A stretch of 64,000 bases of DNA from contig MVAQ01000068.1 of NCBI GenBank assembly GCA_014825775.1, forward strand, positions 27,620 through 91,619, in the 5' to 3' direction. The translations under genes and the position numbers were made by a program. Positions 14,501-25,691 of the stretch are shown piece after piece. Within the stretch, counting starts at the first letter, position 1. Every line of letters starts with the position of its first letter. The notes under the pieces were generated by a model. That model did no database searches and was not told where the DNA came from. It saw only the letters and a list, made by a program, of their open reading frames with translations. This DNA comes from Krasilnikovozyma curviuscula. Lineage: Eukaryota; Basidiomycota; Tremellomycetes; Cystofilobasidiales; Mrakiaceae.

Positions 14501-14990
14501 TTTGACGCGGCGCGACGATCTGCGATCTGCTTTGTTTAGCTACTTTCATCCTCGCCTATACTCAAAATAAGGAGAGGAATCGCCCACTCCAACGTCTTTT
14601 TTGATGTGAGGTGCACAGTCGACTCCCTCTGGGTGTTTGTTTTTATTTCCTTCTTCGGCGCTGCGATTTCTTCGCCACAGACATCGACGGTTTCACTCTC
14701 ACACCTCGACTCACGCCCAACTCGACACTCATCCCATTCATCCCAGCAAGTCAACAGTATCTTTCCTCAGCAACTCCTCAAGCCAAGGGTAGAAGGGGGA
14801 AGGGAGAAGGATTACTTGACTCTGAACCAGCTGGAGAATCCAAACATCGTTGCCAGCCAGCCAAGCCATCCACCCGCACAGAGACAGGCTTGTCTTCTTC
14901 CTCCCTTTCAATCAGCGCAGCAATAGTGCCCTCAGCATCAGCATCAGGGACTTCCTTCAGGATTACAACAGAGAGCAATAGAACAGCGTC
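11593..14990. other. 3.4 kb stretch without a supportable protein-coding gene
   Basis: Several open frames of 60-126 codons occur here on both strands (for example 11655-12035 +, 12144-12515 -, 13739-14044 -). None shows a recognisable domain, a consistent chain of splice sites or protein-like composition. The final 400-600 bases are C/T-rich and are probably promoter and 5' leader of the MHYT gene. The first few hundred bases probably hold the OXA1 leader. A non-coding transcript or a fast-evolving gene cannot be excluded. Confidence 0.4.
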
Positions 14991-17900
14991 ATGGCTCCTC
15001 CTTCGTCAATATACAATGGTACGTCTCTTGCGTCTGCGGATTTTCGTCCAACATCACACTTCTTCTGCCCCGCTTCCTTTCATTTTGTCACTGACGCTTC
15101 TATCTGTTTTGCTTTGTCATGTTGGATGAACCTACAGATTCCCAGTCTCTCGCTGAATACTTCTACACCTCGACAGGCAACAGACTCAGGTGGACGCCCA
15201 ACGCAGGTATCGTAGTTGCGTCTGTACTCGGTGAGTAACGAACGTCTTCCTCCCAATTCCTTTTTATTGAGGTGCCGTCGGCCTAAGGTCAGAAGAGAGT
15301 AGAATGGATATGGGAAAGAATAGCTATACAGAGAAACAAGGAAAAGGGGATGAAAAAGGCCCGGGTTTTTTTTCGACACTGGTGTTTCGTGCACTACCAT
15401 TTTAGCTTCAATAGGATCGTCGCCCTGAACTTTTTCTATCTAGAACTTCCCCTCTCCCTCTTTCCTTTGATCTTGTCTTCGTATGCAAAAGACTAACTCT
15501 TTTTCTGCTGGCGGTCGATACAATCAATAAACAAAAAAAAGTCTCCATCCTCGGATCATATACGACCTTGACGCTCCTCTCGAGACGATCCAACGTCCTC
15601 CTTGGTCGCGCCTCCCGAGTCAAGAATGTCGCCTTCCTAGCCATTGCAGCACTCTGTTTCTCTGCCGTCGGTATCTGGAGTATGCACTTTGTAGGTTGAT
15701 TCCCATTCCCTCGCTGCCTCATCGCACCTGTGTTGACTGACCTACCACCGTTCGTCATGTCAGGTCTCCATGCTTGGAATCAGACTCAAAGCATCACCAG
15801 ACGTTACTTGGTACCTCCGTTTCTCATCCGGCTACACAGTCCTCTCCGTGCTCATCCCTGTCGCGGCTGTACTCGTCGCGTTTCTGGTCCTTGGAGGAAC
15901 GACTACCTCTTCCGAGTTCTCCCTCTTTCGTCTCATCCTTGTCGGGCCCTGGGTCGGACTCGTCATTGGACTGATGCACTACTCTGCCTCATTCTCTCTC
16001 CCGGGTTTCAATGTTCACTACCTCGTCGCCACAGTTGTGGTATCCCTCCTGTGGGCGTGCATTGCCGCGACCACTGCATTGGGTTTATTCTTCAGATTGA
16101 GAGCTCAATGGCAGGATTCGGAGCTCAGGAAGGCAGCGTGTGCCGTTGGACTCGCTGTTGCCGTCTGTGGAATGCACTACATTGCGTTAGCAGGCACAAG
16201 CTATAGTGTGCGCGACGGGACGTCGGGAGTTGTATTGGGTAACAACAAGGCGAATTCGACAAAGCTAACGATTGGTAAGTGCTGACCTCTTCTCGCTTTC
16301 TCCCTCTGCTCTGTTCTCGATCTCGCACCATTCCTGACGATTTTTGTTCTTTCTTGACTTTTCTGGGACGAATTCAAAACGAAACACAGCCATCTCCATT
16401 ATGTGCTTTGTCCTTCTCGTCATCTCGTTCGCCATGGCTATCTACGATTACATGACATCCCAAAGGACGAAAGCCCTCGCAAGGACCGTTGTCCTCGCCT
16501 CCGCCTCTTTCGACAAGACGGGTAGGCTCCTTGTCAGACCCGACGGTACCTTGCCGATGCAGAGTATTGAGACGGACGTCTTCCTCAAGGTGTGTAAATT
16601 CTCACCTCCCCGTAGTCGTCTCGTCTTTGTGGAAGAAATCAATGTCTGACTGGGATTTTGTCGTTATGTAAATCAGGACATCATCGATGAACTCGATCCT
16701 CGCCAACCTACTTTCCAATGGCTCTTCTCCCTTTCGTTCAACTGGTCTATCCTCGATCCTTTCCTCTCTCGAATCGCCGCATCCATTGCCGACCGGCGAT
16801 CCAACACCGCCGAATCGAAGGCGCATCAGAAGAACCTCGCCAAAAATGCTGCTAAAGGCGGCAAGTCGTCTGAGCTCCACTTGTTCCGTAACCGGTGGGT
16901 TGAGGCGAGCTACGAATTGGCCAACGATATCGGCTTGCCACTGCATCAGCTGGGTTTCCTTTTCGACCGCGTCCTGCCAACGGGCACCAAGAAACAGACT
17001 GACAAAGAGATTGAGGAACTTCAAGCAATCATTGATGTCCAAAACAAGAAAAAGGGTAAAGGCGGAAAAGGCATTGACGAGGAGATGAGCGTGAGGGGAA
17101 TCAAGATTCACACCCCCTACCAAGGCGGGCGGGAGGGCATAATGCTTGTCGTCGTTCGTGAGCTCAAGAACCAGGACGTCATAGACCGATACCTCTCCAC
17201 AGGCTACCGTCTTGCTGAAATCAGGTTCTTCAGTCACGTCTTAAGTCAACGGCTCGGCATCCAGAAGGACGATCTCGAGGCGTATTTAGGCGCGTGCAAG
17301 ACGTTCGCAAAGAGAGGTACGAGGCCGGTCGTTCAACCTGGTGGAGTCTATGTTGGGCTATTTGGTATCAGGCAGATGAGTGGGAAACAAGGTGTCGTCG
17401 ATGTGTTGGTGTATGATTTTGCTAGACATCAAGTAAGGCCTTACTCCTTCTCTTTTCTGCCGAACGTTTTTTTCTGAACATTGTTCTAAATGACATATCT
17501 TGACTTTGTTTTTTTTTTTAAGATCCCAGCATACCGTCTCCCAGATGTTCAGTTCCCCCTTCGTCTTGACATGAAGAACTTTATCACCTCAGTCCGTGGT
17601 CAGACGATGCAGACGGTCCTCGACCGGTGCGAAGACGAAATGAACAAGCCCGCTCCCAGGCAATCTAAAACCTACAACCGGGGTGGTGGAACAGATGCCG
17701 ACGACGAAGATGAAGAGAAATATCTGGAAGACCCTCTCGTCGATTTCGTCATCGCTCTTAGCATCTCGATCGAAGCACTAGGTCAAGCCATGATAAAGTG
17801 GCCCGATATTTACGAAACAGCTCGTCTCTCACCTGAAATCCTGGATGTCCCCTCATCAGAGGACGACTCGACCCCACCAGCCCAGATGATCGTATTTGAA

Positions 17901-18254
17901 GTGGTTCTACCTGCAGCCGAGCCTCATGAGGGGCCTCTGCCCGTTGACGAAAAGGGCCAGCCTTACGACCCTCAAGCGCCTCCTAAACCATTCATTTTCA
18001 CACCCCACTCGCTATTCACAAAGACGCAGACGATGCTGCTCAAGGGTAAAGCGGCTGATGAATTCTCAGCCGTCGTCTGCGCTCAGCTCGAAAAAGACTA
18101 CCAGACGGGTCCTGCTCAGCCGAAACCGATCGGTGCTCCCACGGGTGCAATCATTCCTCCTGCACAAGCAGGCGTGGAAGAGAGGCTGATGAGCGAGCAC
18201 AGGGAGGCACCGAGTGGAGCGCTGCCGCCTCCTCCTTCAACACACGCTCTCTAG
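14991..18254 (+). CDS. MHYT-domain integral membrane sensor protein
   Basis: Exons are 14991-15018, 15138-15230, 15542-15690, 15764-16274, 16390-16589, 16677-17432 and 17523-18254. The N-terminal half is a multi-helix membrane domain with the Met-His pairs that define MHYT repeats: GIWSMHFV, GLMHYSAS and GMHYIALA. In bacteria such domains are proposed to bind metal and sense small gaseous ligands. The soluble C-terminal part of about 500 residues has a short SFDKTGRLLVRPDGTL stretch reminiscent of fungal MHYT proteins, a basic KKKGKGGKG segment and an acidic ADDEDEEKY segment. I see no GGDEF, EAL or kinase motif. Splice phases are consistent throughout. The third exon follows an unusually A-rich acceptor (AAAAAAAAG) at 15533-15541. 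MHYT is confident; the signal it senses is unknown. Confidence 0.85.
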
Positions 18255-18765
18255 GAAACCCGTCTTCTTCTGTAATGATGTTCGTTTTTTTTCACCTGCG
18301 TTTTCTGTTTTGATCGGCTTGGTTTATTATTCGTTCGTTTCTTCTAACACTTACGTACTCTACGTGGCCCTCGACTCTTTGACGCTTTTGTCTTATGAAC
18401 TTGCGTTTTACTCTTGTTACTATATCAACCATCATGTCTTTTTTATTTCCCTCTTCTTACGTAGCTGTCAACATACGCAATATAATTTATCGCTCCACTG
18501 AATTTCTTAAACATCATAGGGCTGTATTTTTTATATTTACTGCACGTTTGCGCGGCACAGTAGTTCTCGATCTGAGAGTCAGAGAAGAAAGGAGTCATAT
18601 AAAAAGGAATGAAAACTCGTTGTCCAAGAAGATTTCCCAGTGCGAAGAAAGGGAACTATTGGCGGCGGAGTAGGAGAACAAACAGCGCTGTAAGCTACGC
18701 GATGAAAAGTAGTGAGATATCAAATCTTTATTGAGTCTATTGAATTTATTTTCTGCCTTGTAAAT

Positions 18766-19440
18766 CTAATGCAAGAAACCTGTAGTTGCACCAGACACGT
18801 CAAACACTAAATATTCACCATCAACTTCGCCTAGCTCTTCGACTCTTTCGCAGCGACGATAGCCATGAGTGTCCCGCAGATAAAAGGGCAGCTTTTCCAG
18901 TAGATAAAAAAAACTTAAAATAGATCTCTGTGAATGAAGATGGGGGAGAGAAGCTAACGATTGGCGAAGGTGCGATGGCATGCTCGAATATTTGTGCGGC
19001 CGTCTATCGTTGTGCTGGGTTACCCCATCTTCGCCGTATGCCAAAATGAAATCCCTCACACCTTTCCAATAATCGGGTTTTAGAAGTGTACGTACTTGAC
19101 GTCGGACGCGATGAGAAGGTGTTTCCCACGAGAGATGCGATTCAGCTTGGGTCTGAAAGCAGTGATGGCATAGGCGAATGTAAGGTCGACCTTGACAGAC
19201 CAACGATTAGCGAAGTAGGGATGAAAAGTGGTGCTGATAAACAAAAGGTGGAAGAAGGACCGAAAGTATGCGGGAATGGGTTGGAGATGTGATATGGGCG
19301 ATCAGTTCGGACAGGAGGGCGTCTAGGAATGAAGGGGAGGAGGCAAAGTGGTGCTGCTGCTAATGCTTCTACACGAGAGAAGAGGTTGAAGTTGGAGATA
19401 GTAGTTGTGGAGGTTGGAAGCAGAGATTGGTAATAAAATG
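18766..19440 (-). CDS. Unrecognised gene, exon structure uncertain
   Basis: The minus strand holds protein-like sequence in one frame from about 19200 to the TAG at 18766-18768. It includes HLSWETPSHRVRRQVRTLL, KPDYWKGVRDFILAYGEDG, and an end reading EVDGEYLVFDVSGATTGFLH. A plausible upstream segment (FASSSFLDALLSELIAHI...) at about 19260-19370 lies in the same frame, but a stop at about 19204-19206 separates it. A GT-AG intron ending at a good polypyrimidine acceptor near 19156 (CTGCTTTCAG) would remove that stop. A further optional intron (about 18929-18960) also fits. I found no convincing start codon. I recognise no family. A real but fast-evolving gene is the best guess; a relic is possible. 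Confidence 0.35.
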
Positions 19441-19630
19441 GCTACAGCCGAGTGCACGATGAAACGCCAAAGCGAATTGAATTTGACATTCTACCTTGAC
19501 GTCATTAAGTAAAGAAGAAGAAGAAGTTCTCTTCCTGATAAACCTCCCTGCAGTATACCACCAGTCTGTATTCCCGTTTGTAGTGGAATGGGATGGTAGA
19601 AAGCAGCAGCCAAAAGATCAGAGGATCTCT

Positions 19631-19682
19631 TGTCCTAATCTGGTCGCCCCAGACGCAGTCGTCGCGTCGCCCGATTAGGACA
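19631..19682. repeat. Perfect 10-bp inverted repeat (hairpin potential)
   Basis: TGTCCTAATC at 19631-19640 is the exact reverse complement of GATTAGGACA at 19673-19682. They are separated by a GC-rich 32-base spacer that itself contains GACGC...GCGTC. The element lies between an uncertain minus-strand gene and a small plus-strand gene, just upstream of the start at 19809. It could be a regulatory palindrome, an RNA hairpin in a leader, or chance. Confidence 0.5.
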
Positions 19683-19808
19683 GGCCGCCATGTTCGCTGT
19701 CGACGCCAGGGCGAGAGAGATTTCGAGGTGCAAGCATCGACCTGTATAAGTGTAGCGAAGAGTATGCAGTAGATACACACGCCATCTCTGTCTATTCCTC
19801 CTGCCTTG

Positions 19809-20340
19809 ATGCTCCGTCCACGAGGCTCTTTCACTCACCAGTCATCAACAACAGACTTAAACGCCCTCTCGACAAGAAGATCCCCTTCGCCCCAGCACCA
19901 GAATACCCCTATCACTCCTCCCATTGGCAGCAGACAGCGACTCAGCAGCAATCAGCCCACATCTGAGTTGTCCAGCTTCTTCAGCAGGATGATGCGAGAA
20001 ACTTTTTCGTCTGCAGAGAAGAAGGACGACGATGGCCACTTGAAGAAAAAAGAGACCTTCATGGGTAAGTTACATCCGCTCCATCACCTTCCGTCTTGTT
20101 TCTTCTTGGACGTCTCATGTTGGTGAAGGCGTGTATATCCTTCGATGGGGAAGTAGCAACGACCTGCGCGGAGAGCACAAATGTCACGAGAAGGCGGGAG
20201 GCAACAGATTGAAATCAAGGAGTCGTCTTCCTCTCTTCTCTAATGAAGTCGATGAAGCACCAGATCAACTGCTCGTGCTTGCATCATTTGATTCTGAGAA
20301 AGAAGGCGTCTCTTTCAATCTCGTCGACCTGACCGAATAG
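19809..20340 (+). CDS. Small unrecognised protein, about 155 aa, two exons
   Basis: The first exon (19809-20064) starts at ATG and encodes a Ser/Thr/Pro/Gln-rich stretch followed by LSSFFSRMMRETFSSAEKKDD. A clean GTAAGT donor and an AG acceptor join it in phase to 20129-20340, giving MGVYILRWGSSNDLRG and ending VSFNLVDLTE before TAG. The joined frame stays open over both exons and the splice signals are good, supporting a real gene. No domain is recognisable; the low-complexity N-terminus is probably disordered. Confidence 0.45.
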
Positions 20341-20508
20341 CACGTCGACCGCGCGCAGTGAAAAAGACGAGGGGAGTGCGGTGCTGACAGCAGCAAAGAT
20401 GGATAATAAGCGGATATATGAGCACCTCTGTGTGAATAAGAACGGATAACTTTGCCCTTGCCATTGTTGAACGAAGCATGTAGCAATCTGTGGTTTCATT
20501 ATCTCGAG

Positions 20509-22639
20509 ATGGTTCTTTCGAAGTCCACACTAACTCTTCTGTCTCTCGCTCTTCTCTCTATCACTCCAACAGGCCTACCACCACGACTAGTGACGCTCCT
20601 TACGATCCTCCTCATCATCATCTTCATCTCCCTTCCTGCCTCTTCCATTTACTCCCCCACGCATAAGCGACCGCCAACGTCGTCGACGCACCAGCAGGTG
20701 CTCGTTCCACACGACTACCTCAACGCCTCGGCTACACATCCGTCGCCATTCCCGTTCTGCCCAATCTTTGGGCCGGGGGATGCAGTCAGTGAGAAGAGAG
20801 GTATGAAAGAGCTCCTAAAGAGCTGGAACCACTTGGGGACGGGTGCGAGGGTGCAGAGGGTTCTGGGGAAGGCGCTCAGAGGTGGGAGGGTCACCATTAG
20901 TGTGCTTGGAGCCAGTGGTGAGTTGGGCCTTCTTTTCTGGAACCGTCAGGGAATTTACTCAGCCGTTTTTCTTGTTGTGCTCTCCTTGGGTGTCCCCTTT
21001 CTCAAACCGTTCCTCCTTTTTGATACGCTGATTCCCACTCCATCCAGTTTCCGCATGTCACGGTGCTGGAGACGATCCCATCTCGCCCAAATGTTATCCG
21101 TCCAAATTCTTCACCTGGTGGAACACCGTCTTCCCGAACCAGGCGTCGGAGCTCACAAATGGCGCCGCCAGGAGGATGGACAGCAGCTACTTTGCGTTCT
21201 GTTCGGAGCATCATTTACCAGACAAGACAGATCTTGTCATCTTGGAGTTTGATGCCGCTGATCCAAAGTGAGTTTGGCCAAACTAGGTTCTTTTTTTTTT
21301 TTAATACACGCTTCTAGAAATGCGTTTCTGACAGCTCCATATCATTGTTCACTTTCTTCCGGTTGTCATTTGTCTACACCAGCCATCCAGACTGGCTCGC
21401 ACACTTCGAACTCCTAGTTCGCTCCATCCTAGTACGACCAGACCAACCTGCTGTCGTGGTTCTCGGCCACTTCAGTCCTCAGGTACAGAGCCAACACGGC
21501 TTCGTTGGTCCTGAACTACTACATGACATTGTTGCTCAGTTTTACGATGTGCCTCATATCTCGTACGTCTGTCAGCTTTTCCCCTGCCCTTCACTCTTAT
21601 CATCCGACCACTAACCTCTATTTATTACCGCGGTGTGTAACACAGCGTAAAGGGACTGTTGTACCAAGACTATATGGATTCCCCCGAAGAGTCTCGTAAA
21701 TCTTTCTACGCCGACCCGATCCTGGCTAACCCAGCGGGGCATGACCTGCTGACCGACGTGCTCATCGCATACTTCCAGTCGCAGATCTGCGCCGCCTGGT
21801 CCACTGCCTTGGGCCAGAGCTACGACGTACCTTCGACTGGGATGGATGGTGACACCGCTGGCGACTCTGGCTCTGGTGGTGCACACCTCCTCGGTGGTGT
21901 TGGGCTCAGGAAAGGGATGCTAGGCCAGGCACAGCTCAAGTTAGATGGCGAGAGCGTGCAGAACCCACATGCTGCTTACTATGCTGCATTGAAGGTCCCT
22001 TCTACAAGGATTGCAGACAGGCCGTCGGACGTGAAGGATTTCAGAGAGGTCGAGCCGTTCTGCGTGTCGGCCAATGATCTTATCAACCCTCTCCCGCCTT
22101 CGCTGTTCTATGGATCCGGATGGCACCAGCACCACCCTAGTAAGAACGACGCAAATGACAGACACTACTGGTACGCAGATCAGCCGACAAGTCGGCTGCG
22201 TGTCCCAATTAGGATCGGGGCAGGTGAAGTGGGCGTATACTTCCTGCAGAGCCCGAAGGAGAAGCCGTTGGGTTCAGCATTGTGTTGGGTCGATGATAAC
22301 GTTGGTGGTGGAAGGGAGTTAGTCGGCACGGCGGATGTGTACGATGAGGTCGCTACGTAAGTTCCCTACTGTCCGCTTCGATGTTCAACCTTCGAGCCCA
22401 CTCAAGACTCACTATGTTTTTTGATTTTTTTTTATAAAAAACAGTTTGGTGATGATCGATAGAGGAGTTGCAAAAGGGTCACATTTCGTTGAGTGTCAGT
22501 TGATGGGTGAAGAAGGCAAACCAGTGAGTTACACTCATCTTATCTTTCTTTTACCACTGATTGCGATCTTTACTCACATTTTTCAACTTCCCATCGTCAG
22601 TCGGCACCCTTCAAAATTCTGGGTATCATGGCAACTTGA
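20509..22639 (+). CDS. Membrane-anchored SGNH-hydrolase-fold protein (capsule-associated-like)
   Basis: The protein begins with two hydrophobic segments (residues about 5-20 and 24-45), fitting a Golgi signal anchor. Exon 1 (20509-20917) joins exon 2 (21048-21267) to create the block TISVLGASVSACHGAGDDP, an SGNH block I with candidate nucleophile Ser in GAS. A later block reads FYADPILANPAGHDLLTDVL, matching the D..xxH block V that supplies the catalytic Asp and His. Between them lie FTWWNTVFPNQ and SPQVQSQHGF. Stop TGA is at 22637-22639 after a short last exon. I recall similar proteins being annotated as capsule-associated in Tremellomycetes, where SGNH enzymes often (de)acetylate polysaccharide. 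The SGNH fold is my confident reading; the capsule link is inference from family memory. Confidence 0.65.
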
Positions 22640-23085
22640 AAAGTTCTTTTGGTTATCACCTGCTTCACAGATAGAATCAGATTCAAGGTGAGAGGAGTCC
22701 ACTTTCATCGTCAATAACACCTCCAGAAATACGTACTGACTTGTTTGACGGTTAATCTCTAGGTACTTTATCACACTATACCATTTTTTTCTTCCTCTTT
22801 TCTCTTGCATGATTTTACTCAACTTGCTTCTGGAAAGTCGCAAGTAAACCATCCTCCCTCGCGCCGTGCTTCCGCCCTCCTTCACGACGCACACATTGAT
22901 CGTCAGATTTATATCTCTTGTCTGCCCTATATGTTCAAGATTTTGATCCTTTGCTTGTGAAAATCGAGTCACCCTTAGTTTCCATCGAGTCACTCCCGCC
23001 ACCTCACCCTCTGCATAGAAAAAAGGAAAGGCTCGCTCGCAGCTGGCGAAAGGTCTTTCCAACTAAAGCCATCGTTCCCATCGCC

Positions 23086-25420
23086 ATGTCGTCCATCTAC
23101 GTTGACGAGTCGCTGACCACAGCTCCAGCCAGCCCAACAGGCACAGAATCCTCTCCTTTCCCAACGGCTCTCGCAGCGTTCCTCGCTCTGGGACCAGACG
23201 TGACCCTGCTCGTGAAAAAAGCACCCACGACGGAGGTGCCCACGCCAGTGTATGAGCCTATCTCTGGCGCTGCACTTAAGAAGGCCAAGAAAGGGTACGA
23301 GAACGAGAAGAAAAAGCAGGAGAAGGCGGAAGCTGGAAAGGAACAGGCAGAGAAGGCAGCAGCCGAAGCCAAAGCGAGAGAAGAGGCCAAAAGGGCAGAA
23401 GCTGCCAAAGTTGTACTGGTTGAAGATTCGTCTCTTGAAACTGCTTATAAAGTATGTGACACGCTGCCCTTTTGTTTCTTCGTTTTTAAGTGACAGGTTT
23501 ACTTGTCTCGCTCGTCCCATTTTCTGATTGTTTCTTTTTCTGCTGCTTTGACAACCATCACCATACCTCTGCGTGAACAACGACTTCAATCAAAACCTAT
23601 TCCTTGTCTTTTGAAGTCCAAAGTGTCTGGTCTTGCTCAACTCCGTGACAGAAGAGTCAAGGTTTCCGGATGGATCCACCGTCTCAGAGTACAGAAGGAG
23701 CTTATCTTCATCACCCTCAGAGATGGATCTGGGGTCATTGACAAAGATGGAGATGGCCTCCTCCAATGTATCCTCGGTGGTCAGCTTGTATGTACTCCGT
23801 AATCTCAAATTCTTTGCCGTTGCGCTCACTGACCTCGTTTTTCCCACTCCCGGCCCTCAGGCGAAGACTTTAGACGCTCTCGATCTCAACCTGGAAGCTT
23901 GCGTGGAAATTACTGGCACTTTGAAGGCTGTTCCTGAGGGTGCTCATGCTCCAGGTGGACACGAGCTCGTCGCTGACTTCTGGAAACTGCTTGGAAGCTC
24001 ACCAGGAGGATCTGAAGCCTTTTCCAACAAGATCTCAAAGGTAAGCGATCATATACTATTCCCTCTTTACCTATTGAGTATTCTGAAACTCAGCGACGCT
24101 TCTGGTTCTCCGTAGGACGCCTCCCCAGAGGTTCTCGCCGATCAACGACACTTGGTCATTAGAGGGGAGACCGCGGCTAACATCCTTAAGATCCGAGCTG
24201 CCACTTTGACAGCCTTCAGAACCACCTTCGAGAACAAAGACATCACCGAGGTCACTCCACCATGCATGGTCCAGACATCTGTCGAGGGTGGCTCGACCCT
24301 CTTTACAATTGGGTACTACGGTGAAGAAGCTTACCTGACTCAGTCTAGTCAGCTTTACTTGGAGACTTGTTTGCCTGCCATTGGTGATGTCTACTGTATT
24401 CAAGAGAGTTTCAGAGCGGAGAACAGTCACACGAGACGGTGAGTAATGACTCTCCTATTGCTTTTTAAAAAGCATTTGCTGAGTATTCTCCATCTGTCAC
24501 AAATTTACCAGACACTTGTCTGAGTATACCCACTTGGAAGCTGAGTTGGCCTTCATCGAGTTCAAGGATTTGATGGATCACATTGAAGACATGGTTCGTT
24601 TTTCTCTGGCTTACAATGACTCAAAAGATCTACTCTTACGTCATCTCACACATTGCTTTCCTGTTTATCCCAGGTCTGTACTGTTGTTGATACCCTTATG
24701 GCGAAGCCAGCAACTGCCGGCCTCATAAAGATGCTCAACCCAAACTTCGTTCCACCTCAGCGACCCTTCAAGCGAATGGACTACAAAGACGCCATTAAAT
24801 ACCTCAACGAACATGATATTCTCTGTGAAGATGAAGAGACACACGAAATGAGGCACCACAGGCTGGGCGATGATATCGCGGAGGCTGCAGAGAGGAAGAT
24901 GACCGATCAGTTGAATGTTCCAATGTTCCTCTACGGCTTCCCCAAGGAACAAAAGAGTTTTTACATGAAGCAGGTCAAGGGTGATGAGGCATATACGGAG
25001 AGTTGTGACTTGTTGATGCCAAATGTTGGAGAGATCGTCGGTAGGTGACGTTTCCTACTTGTTCAACTGCTCATGTAGCCCCAACTCACAGTCGTTTTTT
25101 CCGTCGTAGGTGGTTCTATGCGTATCGCTGGTATGGAAGAGCTTTTGGCTGGCTACAAGAGAGAAGGGATCGATCCAGCTCCTTACTACTGGTTCAACGA
25201 CCAGAGAACCTACGGAACGTGTGAACACGGGGGTTACGGATTGGGTGTTGAGGTGAGTAGACATTTGATTGATTTTTTGTTTTGTTTTGAGCCCTGCATT
25301 CCTAAATTGACTTCGCCTGTGTTATATTTCCACCAGCGTTTCTTGGCGTGGATGACCAACAGGTGGACTGTCAGGGAATGTTCGCTGTACCCACGTTGGC
25401 CAGGGCGTGCCAAACCATAA
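23086..25420 (+). CDS. DED81: Cytosolic asparaginyl-tRNA synthetase
   Basis: This class IIb synthetase charges tRNA-Asn. Exons are 23086-23451, 23617-23787, 23861-24040, 24116-24438, 24512-24593, 24674-25040, 25110-25252 and 25337-25420, all in phase. The N-terminus has a Lys/Glu/Ala-rich coiled extension. The OB fold begins [13 protein letters not shown]. Class II motif 2 is visible as [20 protein letters not shown] and motif 3 as GYGLGVERFLAW. The end [15 protein letters not shown] is typical of the family. I chose ATG 23086; an in-frame upstream frame to 22918 exists but looks like leader. The OB fold carries an extra [12 protein letters not shown] segment (see findings). Identification as Asn rather than Asp enzyme rests on the YPRWPGR-type C-terminus and the extension. 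Confidence 0.93.
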
Positions 25421-25691
25421 TGGTCTACTGCCCCTATAGTGAGATCGGTCTTGGGATATACAGTGTATTTAGAGTTCTTGTGAAGCATTCATTGAGCACT
25501 CGAAGTCGTCAGATCATGAGAAAATATCACCGCAAGCGCTGTCTCCCACAAGCGGACGTTATGCTTAAAGTGTCTTAATTAGCAAGGTAATAATTGGCTT
25601 CATAAGGTATCTCTAAGTTCTCCATTCGCTCTACTGATAGTAGCAAAGAAGTAAAGGAGGTATACAACGTTTCAGTTTCATTGCCTGTTTC

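Noticed and set aside
19505..19834. tRNA-like appearance around the 19.6 kb inverted repeat
   Set aside because: No cloverleaf with a T-loop TTCGA motif and acceptor stem could be drawn.
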